Source: an uncultured Porphyromonadaceae bacterium (GTDB lineage Bacteria > Bacteroidota > Bacteroidia > Bacteroidales > Muribaculaceae). Taken from it: a DNA stretch of 7,375 nt. The DNA is taken from contig CAJJOX010000111.1 of the NCBI GenBank assembly GCA_905193485.1, positions 1 through 7,375 on the forward strand. The letters run 5' to 3'. Below are positions 1 to 7,077 of the stretch, one piece after another (positions within the stretch are counted from its first letter, which is position 1; each line of letters begins with the position of its first letter). A program made the position numbers and the translations under genes. The notes under the pieces were generated by a model that saw only the letters and a program-made list of their open reading frames with translations, searched no databases and was not told the origin of the DNA.

Positions 1-218
1 GACAACTTGATGACTGGGGAGGTCCGGACCGCGCATCCTTTGAATTTCCCCGCCGGCTTCTTGCGGGGCAGCTCCCCAGCTCGATAGGCGGAGGCATAGG
101 GCAAAGTCGCCTGTGCATGTTCCTGCTGCACAAAGCACACATAGGCGAAGTGCAGGCATCCGTCTGGCCCGACGACCATGTCAGGCGCTGCGCGCAAGCC
201 GGCATAGAACTGCTGTAA
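1..218 (+). CDS. asnA: Aspartate--ammonia ligase (asparagine synthetase A), C-terminal fragment
   Basis: This is the 3' end of a gene entering from the left edge. The first whole codon is at base 3, 71 codons are visible and the TAA stop is at 216-218. The enzyme makes asparagine from aspartate, ammonia and ATP, releasing AMP and PPi, in the cytoplasm. The fragment contains [10 protein letters not shown] at visible residues 28-37 and [14 protein letters not shown] just after it. These match the C-terminal end of AsnA, where the GGGIGQSR segment corresponds to motif 3 of the class II aminoacyl-tRNA synthetase fold and its arginine (visible residue 36) contacts the nucleotide. The family is about 330-345 residues, so roughly the last fifth is present. 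It is convergent with pgi, with 90 bases between the two stop codons. The identification rests on a diagnostic motif; nothing can be said about its promoter or N-terminus. Confidence 0.93.
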   Translation, partial: QLDDWGGPDRASFEFPRRLLAGQLPSSIGGGIGQSRLCMFLLHKAHIGEVQASVWPDDHVRRCAQAGIELL

Positions 219-244
219 CCCATCACCATCATTCAATATTGCGA

Positions 245-282
245 CTGAGGCCATTGAAACCAATCAGCTTCAATGACCTCAG
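245..282. terminator. Hairpin between convergent asnA and pgi, probable two-way terminator
   Basis: An inverted repeat of 14 bases (245-258 and 269-282) encloses a 10-base loop. Read on the minus strand, all 14 positions pair, one as a G-U wobble; on the plus strand that pair becomes a C/A mismatch. Plus-strand transcripts continue with TTTATA, a weak U tract. The minus-strand side has no clear U tract. Its position between two convergent stop codons (218 and 309) fits transcription termination of asnA and of the lysS-gpsA-pgi operon. The stem is clear; the terminator role is inferred. Confidence 0.6.
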
Positions 283-308
283 TTTATACGATGTGATGCA
301 GTCGTGCC

Positions 309-1646
309 TCAGAGGCGCGATTTGATCGCGGCCGTTTCCTTTTCGTAGCCGGGCTTCTCGAGTAGGGCGAACATATTTCGCTTGTAATCTTCAACACCGG
401 GCTGGTTGAACGGATTGACACCGAGCAGATAGCCCGATATGCCGCAAGCCTTTTCAAAGAAATAGATGAGCTCGCCGAGATATTCCTCACGCAATGCCGG
501 AATGGTGACCCGGATATTGGGCACACCACCGTCGACGTGGGCGATACGGGTGCCGAGTTCGGCCATTTTGTTCACCTGGTCGATGCGTTTGCCGGCAATG
601 TAATTGAGTCCGTCGAGGTTATCGTTGTCGGTCGGAATGATCGTTTCGTGTTCGGGAGCCTCGACCGAAACAACAGTTTCAAAAATCGATCGTTCGCCAT
701 TCTGAATCCACTGACCCATAGAATGGAGGTCGGTCGAATTGTCGACTGCGGCAGGGAAAATACCCTTGTGATCCTTGCCTTCGCTTTCGCCGTAGAGTTG
801 TTTCCACCATTCGCCGAAGAAATGAAGTTTCGGACAATAATTGACCAGAATCTCAATCTTTTTACCTGAACGGTAAAGAGCGTTTCGTGTTGCGGCATAA
901 AGCAGCGACGGATTTGTGTCATAGTCGGCGGCCACGGTTGCTTTTTCCATGCGGCGGGCACCCTCAACCAAAGCCTTGATATCGTAGCCGGCCACAGCGA
1001 TGGGGAGCAGACCGACGGGCGTGAGCACCGAGAAACGTCCGCCCACGTTGTCGTCGATAACGAATGTCTTGTATCCCTCTTCAGTGGCCAATTGACGGAG
1101 AGCACCGCGATTAGCGTCAGTGATGGCCACGATGCGGCGGGCTGCCTTCTCCTTGCCCTGCTGGCGTTCGAGCATCTCGCGCAGCAGACGGAACGCGATG
1201 GCCGGCTCCGTTGTCGTGCCCGATTTGGAAATCACGATGATGCCGAACCGTTTGCCGTCGAGATAGCGCATGAGTTCAAACATATAGTCCTCGCCTATGT
1301 TCTGACCGGCAAAAATCACCTTCGGTGAACCTGTTGCCGGACGATATGCGGCGAAACTGTCGGAAAGAGCCTCAATCACGGCCTTGGCGCCAAGATAAGA
1401 GCCTCCGATACCTATCGAAACGACCACCTCGCACTCGTTGCGAAGCTGGGCGGCAGCCTCGTTTATTTCATTGAGAAGTCCGTCGGTGAGGCGGGTGGGA
1501 AGATCAGTCCAGCCGAGGAAATCGTTGCCGGCTCCCGTACCGTTGTCGACAGTCGCGAGTGCATTGTCGGCCTCCGCCTTCATTTTGTCGATATCGCCTG
1601 CGGTCACTCCAAGACCCAGAGCGTTGGTTATATCCAGATTAATCAT
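309..1646 (-). CDS. pgi: Glucose-6-phosphate isomerase
   Basis: This enzyme interconverts glucose 6-phosphate and fructose 6-phosphate in the cytoplasm, serving glycolysis, gluconeogenesis and sugar-nucleotide supply. The protein has 445 residues, the length of the short bacterial PGI type (Bacillus, Bacteroides) rather than the roughly 550-residue E. coli type. [11 protein letters not shown] (77-87) and SKSGTTTEP (140-148) form the SIS-type sugar phosphate site. [15 protein letters not shown] (198-212) matches PGI signature 1, and [18 protein letters not shown] (405-422) matches signature 2. By alignment with the Bacillus-type enzyme, Glu287 (in [10 protein letters not shown]), His308 (in DLHSMGQW) and Lys422 are the expected catalytic residues, and all are present. 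The ATG at 1646 is preceded by an A/T-rich stretch with no Shine-Dalgarno sequence. It lies 22 bases after the gpsA stop, is the last gene of the operon and ends before the hairpin at 245-282. Confidence 0.98.
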   Translation of the reverse strand: MINLDITNALGLGVTAGDIDKMKAEADNALATVDNGTGAGNDFLGWTDLPTRLTDGLLNEINEAAAQLRNECEVVVSIGIGGSYLGAKAVIEALSDSFAAYRPATGSPKVIFAGQNIGEDYMFELMRYLDGKRFGIIVISKSGTTTEPAIAFRLLREMLERQQGKEKAARRIVAITDANRGALRQLATEEGYKTFVIDDNVGGRFSVLTPVGLLPIAVAGYDIKALVEGARRMEKATVAADYDTNPSLLYAATRNALYRSGKKIEILVNYCPKLHFFGEWWKQLYGESEGKDHKGIFPAAVDNSTDLHSMGQWIQNGERSIFETVVSVEAPEHETIIPTDNDNLDGLNYIAGKRIDQVNKMAELGTRIAHVDGGVPNIRVTIPALREEYLGELIYFFEKACGISGYLLGVNPFNQPGVEDYKRNMFALLEKPGYEKETAAIKSRL

Positions 1647-1668
1647 AATGAAAATGGTTATGGTTTGT

Positions 1669-2664
1669 TCATATAAAAGTGTCAGACATCGCCTTGATGG
1701 CCTTTGCCGGCTTGATATTGCGGTAAAGGATATCGTAGACTCCTTCGAGAATCGGCATCGTCACGCCATAGCGCTGGTTGATTTCATGGATGCATTTGGT
1801 GCCGTAATAGCCTTCGGCCGTCTGCTCCATTTCCATGCGTGCGGCCGTCACCGAATATCCACGACCTATCATGGAGCCGAAATTGTGGTTGCGGCTGAAG
1901 CGCGAATATGAGGTCACCAGCAGATCACCGAGGTAGACCGAGTCGCATATCTGGCGCGGACGTGGATAGACCGTGTCAATAAACCGCTCCATTTCGCGTA
2001 TTGCGTTGCTCACGAGCATGGCCTGGAAGTTGTCGCCCGATTTCAGTCCGTGCACAATGCCGGAACATATCGAATAAACGTTTTTCAGGACAGCGGCATA
2101 TTCGATGCCGGTCACATCCGATGAAGTAATGGTCTTAAGCGCCTTGCCCGACAATACGTTTGCAAACTGCTCGGCATGGAAAATGTCGTTGCATCCCACG
2201 GTGAGATAGCTCTGCCGGCCAAGCGCCACTTCTTCGGCGTGGCACGGACCGCTCACCACCATCATGCGCTCGGGAGCCACATGATACACTTCCTGCATGT
2301 ATTCCGATATGATCTGGTTTTCATCGGGGACAATCCCTTTTACGGCCGAAACCACATATTTTCCGCTGATGTCGGTGGTGAGTTTTTCGAGATGGCTTTT
2401 GAAATAGGGCGACGGCATCACCATCAGCAGTGTGTCGGCTTGTGCGCACACATAATTTATATCGCTTGAAAACTCTATGCGGTTTATATCAAACTCCACG
2501 TCGCTCAGATAGGCGGGATTGTGACGCAGGCGCCTGAAGTCCTCTATGCGGTCGTCGCGCCGCATATACCATAAGATAGATTCGCAATTGTTAAGCAGTA
2601 GTTTGGCAAGCGCTGTAGCCCAGCTTCCACCACCCATCACTGCAACTTTACCCGGACAATTCAT
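1669..2664 (-). CDS. gpsA: NAD(P)-dependent glycerol-3-phosphate dehydrogenase
   Basis: This enzyme reduces dihydroxyacetone phosphate to sn-glycerol 3-phosphate, the backbone of membrane phospholipids, in the cytoplasm. The protein has 331 residues, normal for GpsA. The N-terminal Rossmann motif is [15 protein letters not shown] (9-23). SAVKGI (106-111) and SGPCHAEEV (138-146) are family motifs of the NAD domain. The C-terminal helical domain has the catalytic lysine in [17 protein letters not shown] (Lys194), then [19 protein letters not shown] (245-263), in which Asp247, Arg258 and Asn259 are the expected substrate-binding residues. The PSFA-type motif of enterobacteria reads PCHA here, an accepted variant. 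The ATG at 2664 sits 46 bases after the lysS stop, and the stop is 22 bases before pgi, so it is the middle gene of a three-gene operon. No Shine-Dalgarno sequence and no internal promoter of the TAnnTTTG type are visible in the gaps. Confidence 0.97.
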   Translation of the reverse strand: MNCPGKVAVMGGGSWATALAKLLLNNCESILWYMRRDDRIEDFRRLRHNPAYLSDVEFDINRIEFSSDINYVCAQADTLLMVMPSPYFKSHLEKLTTDISGKYVVSAVKGIVPDENQIISEYMQEVYHVAPERMMVVSGPCHAEEVALGRQSYLTVGCNDIFHAEQFANVLSGKALKTITSSDVTGIEYAAVLKNVYSICSGIVHGLKSGDNFQAMLVSNAIREMERFIDTVYPRPRQICDSVYLGDLLVTSYSRFSRNHNFGSMIGRGYSVTAARMEMEQTAEGYYGTKCIHEINQRYGVTMPILEGVYDILYRNIKPAKAIKAMSDTFI

Positions 2665-2710
2665 ACTTTATAAACGTTGCTGAATGTTTTAAGGTTCACA
2701 CTGCGTGGGT

Positions 2711-4480
2711 TCAGTGATTTTCAGTAGCGGCCTCGCCGGTGACCGCCGCGGCGGCTGTCACCCAGGCCTTCACGATATCGGGAGCGGGGTTCTGGAGCTC
2801 GAGCTTGAATTTTTTGTTGAGTCCGCACAGATCCTGCTGCAGCTTGCCGGCCGAAGCTGTGGCCGCGAGCTGCTGAACAGTAAGCACGCCGAGTTTATGA
2901 AGCGGAGCCACCCACTCTTCGGGCACACCGACGGTGGCGAACACGTCGGCGCTGTCGCGCTTCTGAGTTTTTTCGGGACGCATCTGCGGGAAGAAAAGCA
3001 CTTCCTGAATTGTGGTCTGTCCGGTCATGAGCATTACCAGACGATCCATGCCTATGCCCATACCGGATGTGGGAGGCATGCCGTACTCGAGGGCGCGGAT
3101 GAAGTCCTTGTCGATGATCATGGCCTCGTCATCACCCTTCTCGCCAAGCCGCATCTGCTCCACGAAACGTTCATACTGGTCGATCGGATCGTTGAGCTCG
3201 GAATAGGCGTTGGCAAGCTCCTTGCCGTTGACCATAAGCTCGAAACGCTCGGTCAGCTCGGGATTGTCGCGGTGACGTTTCGTCAGCGGCGACATCTCGA
3301 TAGGATAGTCGATGATGAACGTTGGCTGGATATAGTTGCCCTCGCATTTTTCGCCGAAAATCTCGTCGATGAGCTTGCCTTTGCCAAGCGAGGGATCTAC
3401 TTCGATTCCGAGCTGCCGGCACACGTCGCGCAACTGATCTTCGTCCATACCGGAGATGTCGATGCCGGTGTGTTCGCGGATGGCGTCGATCATGGTCACG
3501 CGTCGGAAAGGAGCCTTGAACGAGATCACGCGGTCGCCGACCTCCACTTCCGTCGTGCCGTTGACATCCATGCATATCTTTTCGAGCATGCGTTCGGTGA
3601 ACGACATCATCCAGTTATAATCCTTATAGGCAACATATATCTCCATGCATGTAAACTCAGGATTGTGCGTGCGGTCCATGCCTTCGTTGCGGAAGTTTTT
3701 CGAGAACTCGTAAACGCCGTCGAACCCGCCGACGATCAGACGTTTCAAATAGAGCTCGTCGGCGATGCGCATATAAAGCGGAATGTCGAGAGCGTTGTGA
3801 TGGGTGATGAACGGCCGGGCCGAAGCGCCACCGGGAATTGCCTGAAGGATGGGCGTTTCAACCTCCATGTAGCCATGGGAGTTGAAGAATTCGCGCATCG
3901 AATTGTAGACCTTCGTGCGCTTGATGAAGATATCCTTCACGCCGTCGTTGACCACGAGATCGACATAGCGGCGGCGATAGCGCAGCTCAGGATCATCGAA
4001 AGCATCATAGGTCACACCGTCCTTTACCTTCACTATCGGGAGCGGACGCAGCGACTTGCTGAGCACCGTGAGCTCCTCGGCGTGCACGGTGATCTCTCCC
4101 ATCTGTGTGCGGAACACGTAGCCTTTGATGCCGATGAAATCGCCTATATCGAGCAGCTTCTTCATCACTACGTTATACTGATCTTTATCCTCTCCCGGAC
4201 AAAGATCGTCGCGGCTCACATAGACCTGAATACGGCCATTGGCATCCTGAAGTTCGAGGAATGAAGCCTTGCCCATTATGCGACGGCTCATTATTCGGCC
4301 GGCTATCGACACTTCGCGGCGGGGAGCGTCATCGCTGAACGTCGCCTTGATCTCGTCGGTATGGGCCGTCACGGGATATTCGGCTGCCGGATAGGGATCA
4401 ATGCCACGTCGGCGCAATTCGTCAAGAGATCCGCGGCGCACTATTTCTTGTTCACTGAGTTCGAGTAGGTTGATTGCCAT
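2711..4480 (-). CDS. lysS: Lysyl-tRNA synthetase, class II, with C-terminal extension
   Basis: This enzyme charges tRNA-Lys with lysine using ATP. The 589-residue protein has an N-terminal OB-fold anticodon-binding domain (about 57-145, with [18 protein letters not shown]), then the class II catalytic core. Motif 1 lies around [22 protein letters not shown] (203-224). Motif 2 is [20 protein letters not shown] (263-282). Motif 3 is [28 protein letters not shown] (475-502). About 87 residues follow motif 3, whereas E. coli LysS (505 residues) ends there; residues 515-573 look like a small helical domain. Such tails occur in Bacteroidota LysRS. The ATG at 4480 is preferred because family proteins begin at the [18 protein letters not shown] segment. 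Two in-frame upstream ATGs (4507 and 4543) would only add a leader-like peptide. It is the first gene of the lysS-gpsA-pgi operon. Confidence 0.96.
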   Translation of the reverse strand: MAINLLELSEQEIVRRGSLDELRRRGIDPYPAAEYPVTAHTDEIKATFSDDAPRREVSIAGRIMSRRIMGKASFLELQDANGRIQVYVSRDDLCPGEDKDQYNVVMKKLLDIGDFIGIKGYVFRTQMGEITVHAEELTVLSKSLRPLPIVKVKDGVTYDAFDDPELRYRRRYVDLVVNDGVKDIFIKRTKVYNSMREFFNSHGYMEVETPILQAIPGGASARPFITHHNALDIPLYMRIADELYLKRLIVGGFDGVYEFSKNFRNEGMDRTHNPEFTCMEIYVAYKDYNWMMSFTERMLEKICMDVNGTTEVEVGDRVISFKAPFRRVTMIDAIREHTGIDISGMDEDQLRDVCRQLGIEVDPSLGKGKLIDEIFGEKCEGNYIQPTFIIDYPIEMSPLTKRHRDNPELTERFELMVNGKELANAYSELNDPIDQYERFVEQMRLGEKGDDEAMIIDKDFIRALEYGMPPTSGMGIGMDRLVMLMTGQTTIQEVLFFPQMRPEKTQKRDSADVFATVGVPEEWVAPLHKLGVLTVQQLAATASAGKLQQDLCGLNKKFKLELQNPAPDIVKAWVTAAAAVTGEAATENH

Positions 4481-4520
4481 AATATTTCGTTTTTCGCCGT
4501 CATGCATCAACGTTTGGACG

Positions 4521-4534
4521 CTGCCATGCGGCAG
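4521..4534 (-). other. Small hairpin in the lysS leader
   Basis: CTGCC GCAT GGCAG (minus strand) forms a perfect 5-bp stem with a four-base loop. It lies about 40-55 bases before the lysS start, inside the predicted 5' untranslated region and just after a T-rich run (TTTTTTG). It is too short and too far from a following U tract to be an attenuator by itself. Nothing resembling a T-box or lysine riboswitch is visible in this leader of roughly 75 bases. Confidence 0.3.
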
Positions 4535-4561
4535 AATTAACAAAAAAGTCCATTAATCTTG

Positions 4562-4595
4562 CAAAAATAGCAAAAATCCGGCATATCGCCGCAAT
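4562..4595 (-). promoter_or_regulatory. Probable promoter of the lysS-gpsA-pgi operon
   Basis: On the minus strand, TATTTTTG (4562-4569) matches the Bacteroidota -7 element TAnnTTTG. ATTG (4592-4595) is a possible -33 element, with a 22-base spacer that is slightly long compared with the usual 19-21. Transcription would start near 4556, leaving a leader of about 75 bases before the ATG at 4480. The -33 box lies in the loop of the hairpin at 4585-4606. The -7 match is good and the -33 match is mediocre. Confidence 0.5.
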
Positions 4596-4606
4596 TTACC
4601 GGCGAT
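4585..4606 (-). terminator. Hairpin after glgB, weak terminator candidate
   Basis: ATCGCCG (4600-4606 read on the minus strand) pairs perfectly over 7 bp with CGGCGAT, around an 8-base loop. Downstream on the minus strand comes ATGCCGG and then ATTTTTG, so the U run begins seven bases after the stem rather than directly. It is the most GC-rich hairpin between the glgB stop (4747) and lysS, so it could end glgB transcripts. It overlaps the predicted lysS promoter, which makes the assignment ambiguous. Confidence 0.3.
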
Positions 4607-4615
4607 TATTCCGCG

Positions 4616-4654
4616 ATGTCATGTTTCAACATAAATATCATCCGGACATGACAT
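4616..4654. repeat. Perfect 9-bp inverted repeat upstream of the lysS promoter
   Basis: ATGTCATGT (4616-4624) and ACATGACAT (4646-4654) are exact reverse complements separated by 21 bases. Two further U-G wobbles are possible on the inside. No T run follows on either strand, so an intrinsic terminator is unlikely. It could be an RNA hairpin in the glgB 3' region or a protein-binding site upstream of lysS; the sequence does not decide. Confidence 0.45.
4621..4632. promoter_or_regulatory. Operator-like palindrome, copy 1 (ATGTT-TC-AACAT)
   Basis: ATGTTTCAACAT is a perfect 5-bp inverted repeat around a two-base centre. A near copy, ATGTTGAACAT with a one-base centre, occurs at 4718-4728. The two share the 9-mer TATGTTGAA in opposite orientation. 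Copy 1 lies about 65-76 bases before the predicted lysS transcription start. No regulator is known to me for this motif; the regulatory role is inference only. Confidence 0.25.
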
Positions 4655-4716
4655 ACGGCATTCTCACGGGTTTGTCGCAGGACTCGACTCGCTCATGTTG
4701 TCATATGATATGCATC

Positions 4717-4729
4717 TATGTTGAACATA
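4717..4729. promoter_or_regulatory. Operator-like palindrome, copy 2 (TATGTT-G-AACATA)
   Basis: TATGTTGAACATA is a perfect 6-bp inverted repeat around a single G. It is related to the palindrome at 4621-4632 and lies 18 bases past the glgB stop codon. Function is unknown, and chance occurrence in this A/T-rich spacer is possible. Confidence 0.25.
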
Positions 4730-4736
4730 TCGAACA

Positions 4737-4754
4737 GCAGATAAATTTATCTGC
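4737..4754. repeat. Perfect 18-base palindrome spanning the glgB stop codon
   Basis: GCAGATAAATTTATCTGC is identical to its reverse complement. It covers the last codons and TAA stop (4747-4749) of glgB. As RNA it could form a stem of seven pairs with an AAUU loop, with no U run after it on the minus strand. As DNA it looks like a dyad binding site, or simply a 3'-end RNA hairpin protecting the transcript. Confidence 0.45.
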
Positions 4755-6876
4755 GTCGACGGAGGACCTGGGCGGAACGAGCGGGAAGATAAAGCTTCAG
4801 CCATTCGACACCGTGGGGAGAATAGAGAGGATCGCTGATGGTGAAATGGGTGACAGCAGTGTCGATGTTGCCGTAGCCGCCGAATTCGGGATCATCGGAT
4901 GAGAGGATCACCTCGTATTTGCCCGGAGGCGTGAGTATGCCATAGTCGGAGAAGGACTTGGCGGGATTGAAATTGAACACAAACACAAGATCGCCGCGAC
5001 CATAGGCAAGCACCTGGTCATCGTCCTTTTCCCAAAGCTTCACCACAGGCAGTGCCTGGAAATTGTATACGCCGCCGATAAGCTCGATCATGGCGTTGTC
5101 GAAGTTGTTGAGAAACTGATATTTGAGATCCTTGCGATCGACGAGATCCCACTGGCGGCGGGCATACTTATAGCTCCAGCCGTTGCCTTCGCGGGGAAAG
5201 TCGATCCATTCGGGATGTCCGAATTCGTTGCCCATGAAATTGAGATAGCCGCCGTTGATTGTAGAGGCAGTGACAAGGCGGATCATCTTGTGGAGCGCCA
5301 TGCCGCGCGCCACGGTCATATCGTCGTCGCCGATCATCATGTGCCAGTACATTTTATCGTCGATGAGGCGGAATATGACGGTCTTGTCGCCGACAAGCGC
5401 CTGATCGTGGCTTTCGACATATGAGATGGTCTTTTCGTCGGCACGGCGGTTAGTGAGTTCCCAGAATATTGACGTAGGATGCCAGTCCTCGTCTTTCTTT
5501 TCCTTGAGTGTCTTGATCCAATAGTCGGGAATACCCATGGCCATACGGTAATCGAAACCGATACCGCCGTCCTTGACGGGTATCGCAAGACCGGGCATTC
5601 CGCTCATTTCTTCCGCGATGGTGATGGCCGAGGGGTTGATCTGATGGATGAGCTTGTTGGCAAGGGTGAGATATGTGATGGCGTTGACGTCCTGGTTGCC
5701 GTTGTAGTAGTCGGCGTAAGAGCCGAAATCCTGACCGAGTCCGTGGTTATAATAGAGCATTGAAGTGACGCCGTCGAAACGGAAGCCGTCGAAACGGTAT
5801 TCCTCGAGCCAATATTTGCAGTTGGAGAGGAGGAAATGCAGCACTTCGTTTTTCCCGTAGTCGAAGCAGAGCGAATCCCATGCGGGGTGCTCGCGCCGGC
5901 CGTCGCCATAAAAATAGAGGTCGTAGCTGCCGTCGAATCGTCCAAGTCCCTCGACTTCGTTTTTGACGGCATGGCTGTGGACTATATCCATGATCACCGC
6001 AATGCCGAGCGAATGGGCGCGGTCGATGAGCGATTTGAGATCGTCGGGAGTGCCGAATCGGCTTGATGCGGCGAAGAAGCTCGACACATGATAACCGAAC
6101 GAGCCGTAATAGGGATGCTCCTGGATGGCCATGATCTGTATGGCATTATAGCCGTCGGCAGCGATACGCGGGAGCACGAGATCGCGAAACTCGGCGTAGG
6201 TGCCGACTCCTTCGCGATCCTGCGCCATGCCGATGTGACACTCATATATAAGCAGAGGCTTCGTGTCGGGGCGAAAATCGCCGACAGACCACATATAAGG
6301 CTCGGCCGGATCCCAAACCTGCGCGGAGAACATCGCCGACTGCGGATCCTGCACCACGCGTGTGGCATAAGCCGGGATGCGTTCGCCCTCGCCGCCGGGC
6401 CATTGCATGAGGAGCTTATAATGGTCGCCATGATGCATTGCATCGTCTGGAAGCACTATCTCCCAGACACCGCCGTCGAGGCGCTTCATCTCATAGAGAG
6501 CCTGACGTTTCCAACCGGAGAAATCACCGATTAGCGTGATGGACGAAGCGTTGGGCGCCCATTCGCGGAATACCCATCCGGTGCCGTCCGGAGTGTGATG
6601 AAGCCCGAAATAGTTGTGGGCGTTGGCAAACTCGTCGAGCTTCCGGGCTGAAGAACCGCCGGTGAGCTCTTTTTCTTTACGCAGAGCATCTTCGTGACGA
6701 CCTTCGATAGCGTCGCTGTAGGGTTCGAGCCAGGGATCGTTTTTTATGAGGTTGAGGCGCGGCTTACGGCGCGGTGCACGAGTCGATGTCTTTGCCGGCT
6801 TTGTGTGTTTTGCACCCGGAGCGACCGAAGCGAGAGTTTTCTTTTCAGATTTCGAGGAGGATTTGATTTTTGGCAT
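4747..6876 (-). CDS. glgB: 1,4-alpha-glucan (glycogen) branching enzyme, eukaryote-like GH13_8 type
   Basis: This enzyme cuts alpha-1,4 chains and re-attaches them by alpha-1,6 links to branch glycogen, in the cytoplasm. The 709-residue protein has a basic tail (1-40), an N-terminal CBM48-type beta domain (about 88-190, with FREWAPNASSITLIGDFSGW), a GH13 barrel and an all-beta C-terminal domain (about 605-709). Catalytic regions are DIVHSH (297-302), FDGFRFDGV with nucleophile Asp368, TIAEE with acid/base Glu422, and SHDQ with transition-state Asp491. GNEFGHPEWIDFPREGNGWSY and LLSNCKYWLEEYRFDGFRFDG closely match animal, fungal and plant branching enzymes rather than E. coli GlgB, which places it in GH13_8. 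The ATG at 6876 is the only near start (next Met is residue 127 or later) and fits a promoter about 70 bases upstream. No signal peptide is evident. It is a single-gene unit; glgA and glgC are not in the window. Confidence 0.96.
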   Translation of the reverse strand: MPKIKSSSKSEKKTLASVAPGAKHTKPAKTSTRAPRRKPRLNLIKNDPWLEPYSDAIEGRHEDALRKEKELTGGSSARKLDEFANAHNYFGLHHTPDGTGWVFREWAPNASSITLIGDFSGWKRQALYEMKRLDGGVWEIVLPDDAMHHGDHYKLLMQWPGGEGERIPAYATRVVQDPQSAMFSAQVWDPAEPYMWSVGDFRPDTKPLLIYECHIGMAQDREGVGTYAEFRDLVLPRIAADGYNAIQIMAIQEHPYYGSFGYHVSSFFAASSRFGTPDDLKSLIDRAHSLGIAVIMDIVHSHAVKNEVEGLGRFDGSYDLYFYGDGRREHPAWDSLCFDYGKNEVLHFLLSNCKYWLEEYRFDGFRFDGVTSMLYYNHGLGQDFGSYADYYNGNQDVNAITYLTLANKLIHQINPSAITIAEEMSGMPGLAIPVKDGGIGFDYRMAMGIPDYWIKTLKEKKDEDWHPTSIFWELTNRRADEKTISYVESHDQALVGDKTVIFRLIDDKMYWHMMIGDDDMTVARGMALHKMIRLVTASTINGGYLNFMGNEFGHPEWIDFPREGNGWSYKYARRQWDLVDRKDLKYQFLNNFDNAMIELIGGVYNFQALPVVKLWEKDDDQVLAYGRGDLVFVFNFNPAKSFSDYGILTPPGKYEVILSSDDPEFGGYGNIDTAVTHFTISDPLYSPHGVEWLKLYLPARSAQVLRRRR

Positions 6877-6943
6877 GGTATAAAAAGAGTAAGTTTCTGG
6901 TTACAATAAACTATGTGCGGAACATGAGCGGCACATATCTCCA

Positions 6944-6975
6944 CAAACATAGTGAAAAATCCTCCAAATACCAAG
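6944..6975 (-). promoter_or_regulatory. Probable promoter of glgB
   Basis: On the minus strand, TATGTTTG (6944-6951) fits the Bacteroidota -7 consensus TAnnTTTG exactly. CTTG (6972-6975) supplies TTG of the -33 element with a 20-base spacer. The predicted start near 6938 gives a leader of about 60 bases before the glgB ATG at 6876, which supports that start codon. The leader has no Shine-Dalgarno sequence. Confidence 0.6.
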
Positions 6976-7003
6976 ATGAAGCGGTCAAAAACGCATGAAA
7001 CGG

Positions 7004-7023
7004 CTGTTTTTTCCGAAAAACAG
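7004..7023. repeat. 8-bp inverted repeat between the glgB and tRNA-Leu promoters
   Basis: CTGTTTTT (7004-7011) and AAAAACAG (7016-7023) are exact reverse complements around TCCG. The element sits about 28 bases beyond the glgB -33 box and 10 bases before the tRNA -33 box. Its T and A runs would make an A/T-rich upstream element for either divergent promoter. A binding site or insulator role cannot be told from sequence. The rest of 6877-7077 holds only the two promoters. Confidence 0.4.
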
Positions 7024-7033
7024 AGTCGCGCAG

Positions 7034-7064
7034 TTGCGTGAACGGAAAACAATCCTTACCTTTG
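7034..7064 (+). promoter_or_regulatory. Promoter of tRNA-Leu
   Basis: TTG (7034-7036), a 20-base spacer, then TACCTTTG (7057-7064) is a near-ideal Bacteroidota housekeeping promoter (TTTG, 19-21 bases, TAnnTTTG). Transcription should start near 7071, only about 7 bases before the mature tRNA 5' end at 7078, so the 5' leader for RNase P is very short. An A/T-rich inverted repeat lies directly upstream. Confidence 0.8.
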
Positions 7065-7077
7065 CAGACACCAAAAA

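Noticed and set aside
113..325. Open frame overlapping the asnA end
   Set aside because: It is a shifted frame of asnA, whose own frame carries the GGGIGQSR motif; the frame runs across the terminator hairpin into pgi.
316..330. CGCGAT-TTG-ATCGCG hairpin at the end of pgi as the operon terminator
   Set aside because: It lies inside the coding sequence before the stop codon and is not followed by a U run; the 14-bp hairpin at 245-282 is better placed.
2699..2716. Hairpin CACTG/CAGTG around the lysS stop codon as a terminator
   Set aside because: Only 5 bp with an 8-base loop and no U run, and it would cut the tight lysS-gpsA operon; likely chance.
2705..4264. A 519-codon open frame on the plus strand antisense to lysS
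   Set aside because: It lies wholly opposite a gene with all LysRS motifs, its translation shows no family motif and is rich in His, Glu and Ala as expected for a reverse-complement reading of GC-rich coding sequence, and it has no promoter match.
4481..4543. Longer lysS start (ATG at 4543 or 4507)
   Set aside because: The added residues are unlike LysRS N-termini, would cover the predicted leader with its hairpin, and the ATG at 4480 has the usual A/T-rich upstream context and family start.
4481..4746. T-box or lysine riboswitch in the lysS leader
   Set aside because: No T-box sequence, no antiterminator/terminator pair and too short a leader after the predicted transcription start.
4621..4902. 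93-codon plus-strand open frame beginning in the glgB-lysS spacer
   Set aside because: Two thirds of it is antisense to the glgB end, no family motif or plus-strand promoter is visible, and the spacer is better explained by inverted repeats.
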